NCBI GenBank assembly: GCA_023055355.1
Contig: JALJCS010000037.1
Location: 930,001 to 994,000 of the forward strand
DNA from: Agelaius tricolor
Taxonomy: Eukaryota > Chordata > Aves > Passeriformes > Icteridae
Direction of reading: 5' to 3'
Length of the DNA stretch: 64,000 nt
Positions 11,921 to 23,899 of this stretch are shown here, in pieces (position 1 is the first letter of the stretch; the number at the start of each line of letters is the position of its first letter). A program made the translations under genes and the position numbers. The notes beneath the pieces are model-generated. The model had not been told where the DNA came from, did no database searches, and saw only the letters and a list, made by a program, of their open reading frames with translations.

Positions 11921-14561
11921 TACAATTAAATACAGTTTTAGAATAGAACAGAGTTGTCTAAAATCTGTTTTGACATTTGTCATTGACCCTTGTGCTTTAA
12001 TTTACTCCCAGATACCAGAAGCTCAGATTTGAGGGAGGGTTTTCTACCTCAGCCATTTGTCTTTTTTCCCTTTTCCCCCAGGCACAGCCCTCAAGGTGAG
12101 GCATCAGTTCCCATCTGCAGGACCCACAGTGAAGGTTCTTTATCACAGACTTCCCAGAGGCCAGCAATCCTCCTCCAGCTGCTTCAACTGCCCTTAGAGC
12201 TGTGCTAGAGCACAAGAGGGGCATGAAGGAGCAGTTAGGGGCCAAGAAGAGCCCCAGGGTGCTTCTAGCAGGGCTGCCTGCAGGTGAAAAGATGCTGTTT
12301 TCCAAGCATGGTGTGGAGAGTGAAGTTTCTCACCGAAGGCTGATGATAACAATAAAAGCAATTGAGAGCTGGTTGCAAACCCACTGCGTCCTGGATGCTT
12401 TGACCGTGGCTAAATCCAAAATTCCAGGTTTTCTGCCCAAAAGGAGAGTGAGCCTTGCCCTCAGAGCAGCACAATCACAGCAGTGCCCACGTTTCTGTGC
12501 TGTGGGCAGGAAGGAAGAGCTGCTCCTCCGGGTGAGGACCTCATCCCTCCAGCAAGATCCCGTTTTCCAGGATGGGCTCTGGAAAGCAGACAAGGTCTCT
12601 GCTCATCTCCATGGTATCAGAGTGCCTCTTTTATTATAGAAACAAACAACTCATTTCAGAGACAAGTTAAGGTTGCTAAGTGACAACAATGTACTTACTT
12701 ATCACATCATTTGCAAAGCCCTCACACTTAAAAACAGGGAAATGAATGATTAAGGACTCCTGAAACCCTATTTTGCCCACATAATAAATATATGTTTTTA
12801 AGCAGAGTACAAAGAAGTGCACTCTTTATTTTGACAAAACAACCTCATGCTTAACCTGTGAATTGTTTTCTTTTTCTTTGTCTTTTATATGGCGTTTGTG
12901 TTCCATTTAATTTGGTGTACAAACATTTTCTTTTAAAGAATATTCTTAGGGGGCAAATACCATTAGTTAGTTGAAGTATTTCTAAGTACCATTACTGTTA
13001 AGTGATACTGAATTTTCAATAAGTGCATATGTGCCAGATTTTTTATAATAAAAAAGTATTTCCATAATATTGTTTGTCTTCAAATCAACATTCATTTGGT
13101 AGATGTGTTTCACGTTTTTTAAAAAGGGTTTGTTTTCTGTTCAAATTCAAGAAGTGATGATAGAAAATTCTCTCTCTTGGGTCAGAATTAAGATTGTGGA
13201 GGAATCTTACAACACCTTTCACCATGTTTGAACAAACAATTTAGGTGAAACAAGTTCATCCAAAGTCAAGAACTTCGATGTTGCCTTTGGATGGGTCAGG
13301 ATTTCACCCTTTATATGCTTTATGTAGGGAATAAAAGATGTATGATGCTGTTAATTATTTATATCCTGGCTTTTAAGCACTTGAGTTTTGTACCTAATGG
13401 GGCTGAGGGAGCAATGCTGGTACTTCATTGTAACTTGTTGGAGGAACAAAACTGCTGTTTGTTTCAGGACTCCCAAGATCACTCAGGTGTTTATTTCTGC
13501 CTTTCTGGTTTTTATTTTTATGTGGATAAATTGAAATCCAGGATTTTCCTACATTTCTAGCTTAGAAAGGTGTGAACCTACACCACTGGGAGCTTAGGCC
13601 TGAGTGGGTTAAACTCAAGTTTTGGCCAACCCTTTTTGAGCTGATAATCACAGGAGCCCAAAATCTTCTCCTTGCACTGCCTTTGAAAGTGCTGAGGATG
13701 AGATCTCCCTCAGGGACCTGGGCACATCCAGACTTTTGGGCAGTGACATTTTTCATGCCTCTCTCTGCGTTCTGTGGTGGAGATTTCCAAGCAGTCAGGG
13801 CGTAAAGGAGAGGGCAGATTTTCAAAATCGCTGCCCTTCCCTCATCCCTGCAATTACTGCACTGGCAAGGAGAGCTGTGAAAGGATTCAGTGCTCACTGA
13901 GCTGTGCTCCCTTGAAAAATGTGACCACTTGCTTGGAGGTCTAAATGGGAGCTGGGTAATGTCACTTTGGTTGCTGGAAGAATTAGTCAATGACAAGAGG
14001 GCAATCACAGCAGCTCTTCTCCATTAGCTTCATCTTTCCTCCAACAATATCAATTATGGAAGCTCTAGCCCAAGGTTTCAAACAACAGCTATTTCTCTAC
14101 AATGTTATTATTTTTTGCACATAAAAATGCCTTTTGCATGAGCTACTGTCAAGGTCTAATCTGATCTATTTATCTGTATTTACAAGGCACTTATCTTCTG
14201 CAGCACCTAAGAGCTCCACACGAATTAATAGACAACACTCATCCCAATACCACTGAAAAATCTCCTGGACTAAAATCTTCCCTCTTGGATCCCAGGAAAA
14301 TGAAAAGTGCTATTAAGAGGGATGAAGACAAGTGCTATGAAGGGATCGAGACAACCACAAAGTGCCAAAGGCTGCTGCCAAAATTCCTGTAGGTACCAGT
14401 GGATCTGGCACCAGCAGGGGTTTGCTCCCAGCCCAGCACTGCTGTTTGCATCACCTGTGCCAAGGCAGGACCTGGCCTCCCCTTGGTGTCACCTTCTCAG
14501 CATGGGTGGTGTCCCCTGTGCCAAGAGTTTCTTTGGCAGAGATGCTGGGCTCCCTCCAGAT
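11921..14561. other. Intergenic sequence, no gene seen
   Basis: 12640-13560 is markedly A/T-rich and looks unique. The open frames at 12202-12639 plus and 13562-14008 minus (about 145 codons each) contain no domain, signal or repeat I recognise and lack flanking splice or promoter support, so I treat them as chance. Confidence 0.55.
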
Positions 14562-14567
14562 GTGGGG

Positions 14568-14928
14568 AATTAGTGCTGAGATGCCTGATGGCTGGGAGGA
14601 ATGATGTGCAGAACTCCATGATATCAGAAGGCTAATTAATTACTTCATTATACTGTATTATACTATACTATAAAGAATACAAAAGAATACTAAAAGATAC
14701 CAAAGAAAACTCAGGACTGTCAGGACACAGCTTTGTGTGATTGGCCAAGGAAACAGAACAATCCTCAGCAGAATCCAATCACCAAATTCCTTCAGGTAAA
14801 TAATCTTCCAACACATTCCACAGGTGCACAAACACAGGAGCAGCAAATGAGATAAGAATTGTTTTGATCATTCTTTTCTCTGCCCCTCTCATGGCTTCTC
14901 TCTGTTCAGAGGGCATGTGAACACCACA
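14568..14928 (-). mobile_element. Solo LTR (family F, copy 3), 361 bp, with 6-bp target duplication
   Basis: Flanked by perfect repeats GTGGGG at 14562-14567 and 14929-14934. Read on the minus strand it starts TGTGGTGTTCACAT and follows the same order of landmarks as the copies at 31791-32206 and 34536-34954 (ACCTGTGG-type box, TTGGCCAATCA-like box, stretches of AGTAT, then CCTTCTGAT..ATGGAGT). The canonical AATAAA is degraded here. The sense 3' end is not CA, which also holds for the other F copies. Solo LTR. Confidence 0.85.
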
Positions 14929-14934
14929 GTGGGG

Positions 14935-16831
14935 TTTCTACACCAGAGGAAGGAATTCTGATTTCAGACCTTCCCTGCAGCTCCACGGTGCAAAGGTGGG
15001 ATGGGTGTGGGGCAGCCAAGTGGTGCCTTCCCCTATAAGAGAAAACACCTGGAAATCCTCCCTGAGGAAACCATGGAGTTTTCACTGCATTTGGGACTGA
15101 GAGACAGAAAAGGGAGACCAGGAAAAGCCAGGTCCCTGTGCTTGGGGAGGGCAGAGAGCAGGTCTGGAGGAGGCTCTCCAGGACTCTGCACCACTGGAGG
15201 GCTGCTCTGGGTTTGCTCAGCCCTGCTGTGATTTGAGAGGCTCAGTCTCCAAACAAACAAGGGTTTAACTGAATCATAACTGAAGCCAGCACCCACATAT
15301 TCCCCTTCCTCCTTCCAAAGGATTTGTCTGGTCTGTATTTTTAGGATTAGATTTGCCTCTGATGAGTAGTTCTGGCACAGAATGGACAGAGATGTGTCTT
15401 CTTGTTCAACAGTGCCTTATCCTTCTCATTGCCTACCACAGGCAGAATTTTCCAGCCAGCAAGGGGCCCAATGCCCCTTCTTCCTGAATTCTGCCTCTGG
15501 ACTGTGTGATAGGGTCGAGCAAGAGTGAAAGAAAAGTGGAAAGAAAATATCATCCTTTAACACAGCAGTATATAGATATATTTTTAACACCAAACCAGAA
15601 TAAATTTCCAGCTCTCCCTTTCCTTCATCCTTAATTTCCCTAAATGAGGCACTTTCTGTGATGAATTCTCCCCAGGCAAAATAAAACCAGGTTTTCTTCT
15701 GATTTTGGCTGCCTGGGTCAGGCTCAAACTGCCTGACAAGGCCCATACATCTCAGGGCAGGCAGAAGTAATGGGGGAGCTAGGAAGAGGGGGAGCTGGAC
15801 AGCACAACAGAAAAATTAAATTCTGCATATAGAAAGGAGAAAATGGATGGATTTTGGTGAGGGAGAGATAAGGACATTTCAGCTGCCAAATTCCTCATGA
15901 GAAGTGGTGTTGTGTGGTAGAGGGAGGAATGGCTTAACAAGTGGTGGAAGAAAAAGATGTTCTAATAAAGCCCAGGCTGAGCTCTCCATGCTGGAAATGA
16001 AGGGATCCAGCCCCAGCTGAACGTGGAGCAGGTTCTCAGCTGCCAGAGAAGGCCCTGTTCAGAGCAGCTGTCACTGCCATCTCCTAATTGGAAATGATTT
16101 GGATTCTGTCTCAAACCAGAGCGCCCTGAACGAGGCAGTGCAGCCTCCATCAGGCAGCATCTGCTCCCATCTCCAATGGCAACAGTTCAGCCCCCACCAC
16201 TCCCTCCAGAAGCCAACTGGCAGGAGGTGCCCCCTCCATGCCCAGCACCCTGGGCAGCAGAGGGTGCAGAGGGAGCCCAGGGAGAGGGAAACAGCCCTGG
16301 GATGCCAGGGAGAGCTGCGGAACGAGGGTTTGGAGGAGGATGGAGGGAGGGAGAGATGCAGAAACAGCCCCACCCTTGTTTGACAGTGGCTTTTCCAACA
16401 TCACATGCCATGAAAGGCCCTGGGGAAGATTGCTGGAATTAGAGTTTTTTTTCTGATTGTGTTCATGGCTCCTTTGTGCTGCTCATATGTGCGTGTGAAA
16501 TTAAGCTGGGGTTCATTTATTTACTTCTGGTTTTGGGTGATGAGGAGCAGTGGGAAAAGGAGTGACAACAGTAAAGAAAAAAAGAGGAGTTGAGGCTTTT
16601 GAAGTATTTTTGGTGGGGTGGGGAAGCAGGAACAAATGAAAATTGAAGATATTTGTAGCAGGAAGGGGTGAGTGCCCCCTGAGCCTTGGTGGGTGAGAGG
16701 CAGTGAAATGTTTGCTTGTGGAAGCACAGGAGTCCTGAGAGAGCTGGGATCACCCTGGGATCATGGATTTGCTTCCTCACATCTCCCTGTGGGCTGCACG
16801 TGCCACATTCATCCCTCAAGGTGTTCCAGAT
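14935..16831. other. Intergenic sequence, no gene seen
   Basis: About 1.9 kb. 16090-16430 is G+C- and purine-rich and gives overlapping frames on both strands, but none has a recognisable domain. Nothing else stands out. Confidence 0.55.
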
Positions 16832-17497
16832 TGCAATGCAAGATGTTTTCAATTGTCACCTGTAAGGCAGATTATCTTTGTCAAGTGGGCAGTTTCCTTA
16901 TCTCTCTCTTGGAGTGACCACATTCACACCTCCCTGGGAGGGGACATCTGCTGATAACAGCCATTGAATGTCCCTGCATGGCTGATAAGAACTACAGCAT
17001 CCCATTGGGAGATGGGAGCCCAGAGGGAGGAGCCAAGCATTGCTACCCAGATATAATCCAGAGGTTTGGAGACACCAGCACGGCTTCTCCACTGGATTCC
17101 CCAGAGGAACAGCAGCTGCCTCTCCTTCCCCTGGATCTTCAGAGGCAGAATCCATCCTTCTCTACAGGATCCCTGCTCCAGCAGAGCCACCCCTGACACT
17201 GCAGGAGGGCTGAGCCACATTTCCAATGGGACTGTGCCAGCACCCTGACCCACAGGGTGTCAGGCTGGGTTCTGACTCTGGCAGTGTTGTTCTAGTGCCC
17301 TGCATTGTTCATTTTATCCTTTTATTTTTTTCCCTTCCCTATTAAAGAACTGTTATTTCCTGCTCCCATATTTTTGCCTGAGAGCCCCTTAATTTAAAAT
17401 TTATAGCAATTGGGAGGGGTGGGGAGGGTTTACATTCTCCATTTCAGGGGAGGCTCCTGCCTTCCTCAGCAGACTCCTGTCTTTCCAAACCGAGACA
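16832..17497 (+). mobile_element. ERVL-type solo LTR
   Basis: About 665 bp that I recognise as the songbird ERVL-type LTR. Diagnostic stretches are 'gtcacctgtaaggcagatta' (about 16855), 'gagtgaccacattcacacc' (about 16911), 'tataatccagaggtttgg' (about 17051), 'gagagccccttaattt' (about 17380) and 'gaggctcctgccttcc' (about 17450). The polyadenylation signal is ATTAAA at 17341-17346. It starts TGCAATG and ends CGAGACA. A 5-bp target duplication is expected for this class, but none is clear (cagat against caagg), so the ends may be off by a few bases. No internal sequence, so a solo LTR. Confidence 0.82.
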
Positions 17498-20400
17498 CAA
17501 GGGTCACAGCTCCACATCAGCAGCAGCATCCCACTCCCCTCCATGCCTCTCTGTGCCACTCAGATGGAAAGCTGCTGCCCAGCTGGGCTCCCCTGATCCC
17601 TCCCACCCCAAAACAGGCAGAGCCAGCTGCAAAACTAAAGGAGGGATGGGAGCCCACCAGGCAAATGTGAGTTTGCAAAACCTTCTGTGGCCGGTGCAGC
17701 AGAAGCAAATCCTCCCAGGCTGTTTTTTGTGAACAAGCAGGGGCTGAGGGATGCTTTGGAAACCACAGGCTCAGATTCCTGCACAGGCATCACTCCATAG
17801 GGAGGGGGATGAGAAAAATTCAAGTGATTACTACAAAATGTGCTCTGCAGTACCTTCCCCTCTGCATGCTCCAGGCTTCCTCCTTTCCATCCATCCACCA
17901 AAGTACTGAAGTCCTATAAATGGGGATTGCAGACAGCATATGAAGTAATTTTTACAGCTGAAAAGAAGCACAGAGTTAACAGATGCTTTTAAAGCACATT
18001 CATCTAACCTGGGTGCCTTGGAGCCATTTTTGCTCCAGAATTGCACTCAGAGGTTTTGTGCTCTGGAGCTTGGGAGACTAAAGACACCATGGAGAAGCCT
18101 GCTATCTCTTGCTAACAAATTGGATCAAATTGCCTGGGTGCTCTGTGCCTGGGGCAGATGCTGCAGTGAAGATGTAAAACACTTAGGAAAACCTGATTCC
18201 CCTCTCTGTGATATCTGCATGGTGCTGGGCTGTGAGATGGAGGAAATGGGGACTTTGCTGGCATTTCTTTGGCTTAACAGAATTTGATAACTAATGAGTT
18301 ATTCCAGCCTTCCTGGGGAAGTTTCACCCATTTTGCTTCCTACCCTGGGTCTTAATTAGCAGAGCAGGCTGCCTGCCTGTCTTGTAGTGTGGGAAGTTCA
18401 GCACTTAACAAACACCAAAGTGATTTGTTTTCCAAGCCTCTTGAGGACACCAGCTTACTCCTCTCTCAGCTTCAGACAGAAGGAAGGGGGATGGAGAGCC
18501 TCTGCTTTCCTCACAGGTTATCCCAGCACTTTGTACCTCTGGTGAGGCCAGGGCTGCCCTGCCCTGTGACCAAAGGGATCGTCCCTGTCTCAAAATGGTT
18601 ACTCAGGATGGAACAGGAAATGGGATGGGCAAAGGAAAGCCAGGATCAGGAGAGGCTGCCATCACAAGGGAGGCTGGAAATGTGTCTCCTGAGGTGCAGG
18701 ATGGGTTTCAAGCCCTCAGGGACCACTGTCTCTTAGGCTGTCAAGATCTACTCACAGCAACACTGAAGGATTCCCCTGCCCAGGAGTGGTGCTGGCAGTC
18801 AGAGGGTGGGAGAAGGGAAGAGAATCTGGAAGTCAATTTACTGTGTCTTGTTGTCTTGTATGCAAGACAACTTATATGCAAAACTCACTCTTTTTTTTCT
18901 TTTTTCCCACTGAGATGTATTCATTTAAAATGTTCTCATCAGCACCCCAAGAAAATATCAAACCAGTTGTGAAATTTGGGTTCACAGGTGAGGGGACAAA
19001 ATTTGTGACTGTCCCAAGTGCAAAATGGCAACAGGGCACCTTTGGGGGAAAGCTGTTGTAGTGGATGTTTTAGAGGAGAGAAACAGGAACACTGGGGATA
19101 TTTGGGGCTAATGTGGGGGAAGCAATTTACAGCTCTGTACCTGAACCCTCTCCTGATCCATCCCGTTGCAAACTGGCAGCCTGAGGTTGTGTATTTATGC
19201 TCATGAGAATCCATCTTTTCCTCACCACAGCAGAATTCAGGGCAATGGATATTGGGTACCTATATTTCCTTTTCCTTTCTTCCTCTGAATCCTAATCCAG
19301 TCTCCAGTTCATGCAGCTCAGGGTGCTGCTTTCCATTCCAGACCTCTGTTCTATAGATCACTCTAATCCTACCCATAAATTAGTTCATTTAATGAACATC
19401 AAGCACAAAACAAACAGCATGATGGTGTCTTTACCTGGCCATAATCCTGAATCAATACCATTTCATTCTTCTGTCTAAATCAGCCCTGATGATCTGCACC
19501 ACATTTAAAGTGCTAATGGTCCATGGTTAAGTGCTTTAAAGATGGGATTCTGATGGGGGATTGGGGCATTTTCTGCCTCTATATGTGAGATTACCAGCAT
19601 TCCACCATCTCTCCCACACTACAGACCATGTGTGGCCTGAAAGTCCAGATCATTTGGGAACTGAGCTTTTCTGTCCTTGCTAATAAAGGCTGAAGAGGGA
19701 AACATGCTTAGGAAAAGCCTGAAATAAATCTTTGTAACTATAGCTGGGTATAATGTTAGAGGTCAATTTTTTTGTTTGCTGTGAAAGTAATTTCAGGGTG
19801 CAGGAAGATTTTCACAAATGTGTTTTGACTCCCTCAAATAGCTAATCTGGAAACAAAAGCAAATAAGACAGATAATATCCCATTTTGGCATTTTAGAAAT
19901 GAAGAGTCTCTTCAAAAGAAAACAGGGTTTTTCTGTTATCCAAATTGTATTTGTCTTGAGCTTAAGGATTCCCAAGGATGAAACGAACTTTATGCTTAAT
20001 GGAAAACAAAAATTTTCAGCTGAGCCAAAGAGAAATTCTGCTTCCCTTCTGTTTGCAGAAAGAATGAATAGGGAGGCAGGGAAATGATTAATCTCTGTTG
20101 GTTTGGGTGAACACTCAGCATTTGTTTCACCCCTTGTTTTGCCAGGAAAGCACAAGAGCAGCTTTGCAGAGCCACTGCTCCTACAGGATGCCCCACTGCA
20201 AGGAATCAAGGAGTTCTGAGGCATGAGGCTCTGCTCTTCTCTCCCTTATCCCTTCCCAAGCACTCTGAAAACAAGCTTTATAAATCAATCAGACACCAAG
20301 GAGAGAATTTTTTGCCCAGACACACGGGCCTGATGCCTCATTCTTGGGGACAAAGCCTCGGGGTTCACAATTCTGTCTGGGTGTAACACCCAGCAAGGAT

Positions 20401-20885
20401 GTGGCAGGGAAATCCCTTTCCATGGAAATCAATCACTTTCCATGTGGAATTCACTCCCTTAACCACACTGGACAGGAGGGTGAGGACAGAGCTGCCAGCC
20501 CTGAGACACTTGGCAGGCAAAGAAGGTTCCAGAATGCCTCGGTTTTGTTCTGAGCATCAGCAGAGCCAGCAAAGGACTGGCAAGTCCTGGGGGCAGAGCA
20601 GAGCCCAGGAAGTCATGCCCAGGAATCTTTGTCATTTCCCCCACCAGACACTTTCTGAGGGAAGATATATTTTTGTGTAGGCAAAATATTTCCTTCCTCT
20701 CCTCCTGTCTGGTCTTGTTCTCTAGGAAAATTAAATTGAACATGAGGAGTTCAATTTTAATGAGGCCTGGAGATCAGTTATGCAAAATTTTAAGCAAATT
20801 TGTGGTCACTTGAATGGTCCATAATTATTTTTCTTTGCTACCAATCAAACTGTAAAGACAGCTACTATGCTCCCCCTCCTAACAG
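17498..20885. other. Intergenic sequence, no gene seen
   Basis: About 3.4 kb with no supported gene. The second copy of the old repeat lies at 18907-19000. 19290-19560 is A/T-rich and lacks repeat signatures. The minus-strand frame at 19793-20224 (143 codons) has no recognisable domain. Confidence 0.55.
18907..19000 (+). repeat. Old dispersed repeat, copy 2
   Basis: Counterpart of 9199-9290, in the same orientation. Both are preceded by a T-rich run and share the opening 'ccactgagatg'. The alignment is gapped and clearly old. The family is unknown to me. Confidence 0.55.
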
Positions 20886-20931
20886 TAATGATAATAATGA
20901 TAATAATGATTGTGATGAAGATGATGATGAA

Positions 20932-21006
<75 letters not shown>
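20886..21006. repeat. Compound trinucleotide microsatellite (GAT)n/(AAT)n
   Basis: Interrupted GAT/AAT units change to a GAT run (about 20921-20966) and then a pure AAT run (to about 21006). It generates acidic/asparagine-only frames on plus and isoleucine-only frames on minus, which are not genes. High length polymorphism would be expected. Confidence 0.95.
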
Positions 21007-21007
<1 letters not shown>

Positions 21008-22382
21008 TAAGGTAAATTAAGGATATCAGTGTTTTTCATCACAACACTTCCAACACTTCCATGTTAATGTTAAGAAGTGTCAGAGCAGGAAAAAGTGATG
21101 TGAGACTGACACATGTACAGAGTCCTGTGCTCAGGAGACAGGAACAGCACCAGATTTTATTATTCTTAGAATTTTCTTATTCTTTTATTATTAAAAAAAA
21201 ATCATTTATTACTCTTAGATCACTGTACCCATCCCAAGATTTCTGCAAAGCATCCAACACCCTCAGCACAACCTGATGCAACATTCCCCACCTGCATGAA
21301 GTTATGGATGGGCTCCAGCTGCCAGAAGAAAAGCCCAGGCTCTGTAGCCAGGGAATAAACTGGTAAAAAGATAAAAAAAACCAAACAAACAAAAAAAAAA
21401 AAAAAAAAACAAAAAAAACCAAACAACAAATCAAGAAGACACTGACATGCAAATCTGTGCTGAGCATTGGTTATTTGGACTCCTTGTGGCTGTCAACCCA
21501 CTTGGAAAAAGGTGATATTGTAGGAAATTGCAGTAGACACCTCAAGCAGAGTTTTCCTAAGCAAAAATAAATGCACAATGGGGAAGGGATCCAAGGTTGA
21601 GCCACGAGGGGCTGTGGCAAACTCAGCTGGCAGCAATGCTGCACAATAAATATACAGGACAATGCCTGGGAGCAAAAGCACCTTGGTTTGATGTGAGGCA
21701 GGTGGAAGGAAAACCTCAGCCTTTCAGAGTCATCTCAGAGTGTTCAGCAGGAGCTCTCACCCGTCTGACCAAGGTGGATCAAGGTTGATTCTGGTTTCTG
21801 ATCCTTTCCTTCGGGCTCAGGGACACCCTTGACTCCACTGCTCCCTAGGAATGACTCTCTTGGGTATTTGGGGATGGTTTTTGGATACCCTTTCTTGAGA
21901 AAAAGGTCTCAGGTTGGAGGCAGAGATGTGGGAAGGAACATGAGGGTTTTTGGATACCCTTTCTTGAGAAAAAGGTCTCAAGTTGGAGGCAGAGATGTGG
22001 GAAGGAACAGAAAGGGCTCTGGCTCTATTCAGCTGCTGCCCACCCTGATTAATTCTCCAGCTAATGACTCTCCAGACATGTTGATGTATGAAGCTCTGTC
22101 GGTGACAAAAAAAATTGAACTTTTACTAATTAAGTAGAACATCTTCATAGGGTGAAAGGTTTTGCTAACGAAAGTAACTCACAAAGAATTATGTTGGCTG
22201 GAGACTGCTGCTGAGATCCACCAGGGGAGGGAGGGAGAGCAGTATAAACTATTCACTGCAGCTGCCAGGCCAAGATTTCAGTCCCAGGCTGTGTCTGCAC
22301 TGAGACCACTCACAGCCACATTTCCTGGGCTCCAGCCCTGTCTCAGAAGCACCAGGATGACACTCAGTGCTGCAGCCCTGAC
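21007..22382. other. Intergenic sequence with A-rich tract and a 69-bp duplication
   Basis: 21370-21425 is an A-rich low-complexity tract with scattered C. The 69-bp duplication is listed separately. No gene is supported. Confidence 0.55.
21873..22011. repeat. Tandem duplication, 69 bp x 2
   Basis: Two adjacent copies of a 69-bp unit beginning 'tggataccctttcttgag' at 21882 and 21951. Over the aligned unit only a single g/a difference is apparent, so the duplication is recent. As 69 is divisible by three, a plus-strand frame (21829-22137) stays open across both. That frame has no known domain. Confidence 0.9.
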
Positions 22383-22676
22383 TGAGTGATGGAGAGTCAC
22401 CCGGATTTTTTAAGATTTTCTAAGCCTTCTGATGTTTACATTCTTGTAATGAAGTTTCTCACACACTTTCTGTAAATAACTCATTGTTTTGCATTCTTGT
22501 ATGGAGGAGGAGAAATTGGATGGGCTGTGGGTTTGTCCAGTGTCATTGGAGAGGTGGCACTGTCACCCTCCAGTCCACTGTCACTTTTGGAAATCTGTAA
22601 ATGTTGGAGTCAGAAAAATAAAGTTCCCTTTTTTCACCTTGGAAAGAGCAGCAGGGAACTCTGCTCTGCTCTTACA
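22383..22676 (+). mobile_element. Probable solo LTR (family I)
   Basis: I recognise this as a recurrent songbird LTR-like sequence: 'taagccttctgatgttta' near 22422, 'cattgttttgcattcttg' near 22483, and AATAAA at 22617-22622 followed by a short U5-like tail ending CTTACA. The start is set at a TG near 22383-22387. No clear target duplication was found, so the boundaries and the call as LTR are less sure than for the flanked copies. Confidence 0.6.
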
Positions 22677-23671
22677 GAAAGGTGAAGGGTTAAACACCAA
22701 ACTGGCCAGGTTTTCCTCCCCAGCAAGCTCTGGAAATGTGCTCCTGAAATGAGTCAGTGGTGATTTCCACCTGAAAACACTCCACCAGTTCTGCAGCTTT
22801 GCCTCTTTCCACTTCCTTCCCCTTTCCAACCAACTTCTCACTCGCTGCAACACATTCCTTTGTAATTCTATTGCCCTTTCACAGAGAGATTTGTGGTGTT
22901 TTAACCAAGAGCCTACATTAAAATATCAAAACCTGTCATTAAATATTTCTTTTCTTCAGTTCCTTGTAAAGACAGGATGAAACTGGGGGGAAAACTGTCA
23001 GAAAGGAGCACAGTATTCACATCTTTTGAAGAGACTGTTTATGGTTATGTTGCTTGAGGGACCTGCAAAGACAGAATCACAGAGGCTGAGGTGTTGGCTT
23101 TTCCTCCTTGCACTCTCTTTCCCTTTCCAGTGGCCTTTTTCTATTCTAGGATTCAGCTTGCTGTGCTCAATTCCACCCCTTCTGTCTCCTGGGTAAATCA
23201 AGATTAACCCCATTCCAGTCACTGATGCAGCCAAGATTCCCAGCAGGATGGAAATATGGGATTGAGCCCCCAGCTGTGTGCCCCTGGGACTGTCCCTTCT
23301 TCTCTTCTCCTGTGATGGAAACCAAGAGCGGCTCTGCTACAGGTATGAAATAAAATGATGTAAATGACGTTAATAAAAATGACATAAAAAGTGTGACATC
23401 TGTGTCAAACCCAAGGTCTGCACTGTCTGCAGCTGCACATGAAGGAAACATGGACCTGGGGAAAGGAGGCAGGAATTATCTTCAGAGGCAGCAAATCATC
23501 ATTAGACAACACTTCCTAGGAGGAAACTACCATGGAATCTCTGATGATACCAGGAACCATCCAAGAGGCTGCTGTGACCCTAGCTGGGAATATTTTCATA
23601 AATTCACCCCTCACCATGGCTGTAAGGGCTTTCCCTGTAAATCTGATTTCTTTTATCCACAAAAACAACTT
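22677..23671. other. Intergenic sequence, no gene seen
   Basis: About 1 kb of mixed composition. No exon, RNA gene or named repeat is supported. Confidence 0.55.
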
Positions 23672-23684
23672 TTTCTTTCTTTTC

Positions 23685-23715
<31 letters not shown>

Positions 23716-23899
23716 CTTTTCTTTTCTTTTCTTTTCTTTTCTTTTCTTTTCTTTTCTTTTCTTTTCTTTTCTTTTCTTTTCTTTTTTTTCTCTTCTCTTC
23801 TCTTCTCTTCTCTTCTCTTCTCTTCTCTTCTCTTCTCTTCTCTTCTCTTCTCTTCTCTTCTCTTCTCTTCTCTTCTCTTCTCTTCTCTTCTCTTCTCTC
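23672..23899. repeat. Compound pentanucleotide microsatellite (CTTTT)n then (CTCTT)n
   Basis: About 115 bases of CTTTT units (18 uninterrupted copies from 23696) followed, after a T8 run, by about 108 bases of CTCTT units. All of it is pyrimidine on plus and purine on minus. The two motifs differ by one base, so one probably arose from the other by a substitution that then spread. The tract yields leucine/serine/phenylalanine frames on plus and lysine/arginine/glutamate frames on minus; these are not genes. Confidence 0.97.

Noticed and set aside
20800..21042. Asp/Asn-run and Ile-run frames
   Set aside because: Produced by the GAT/AAT microsatellite.
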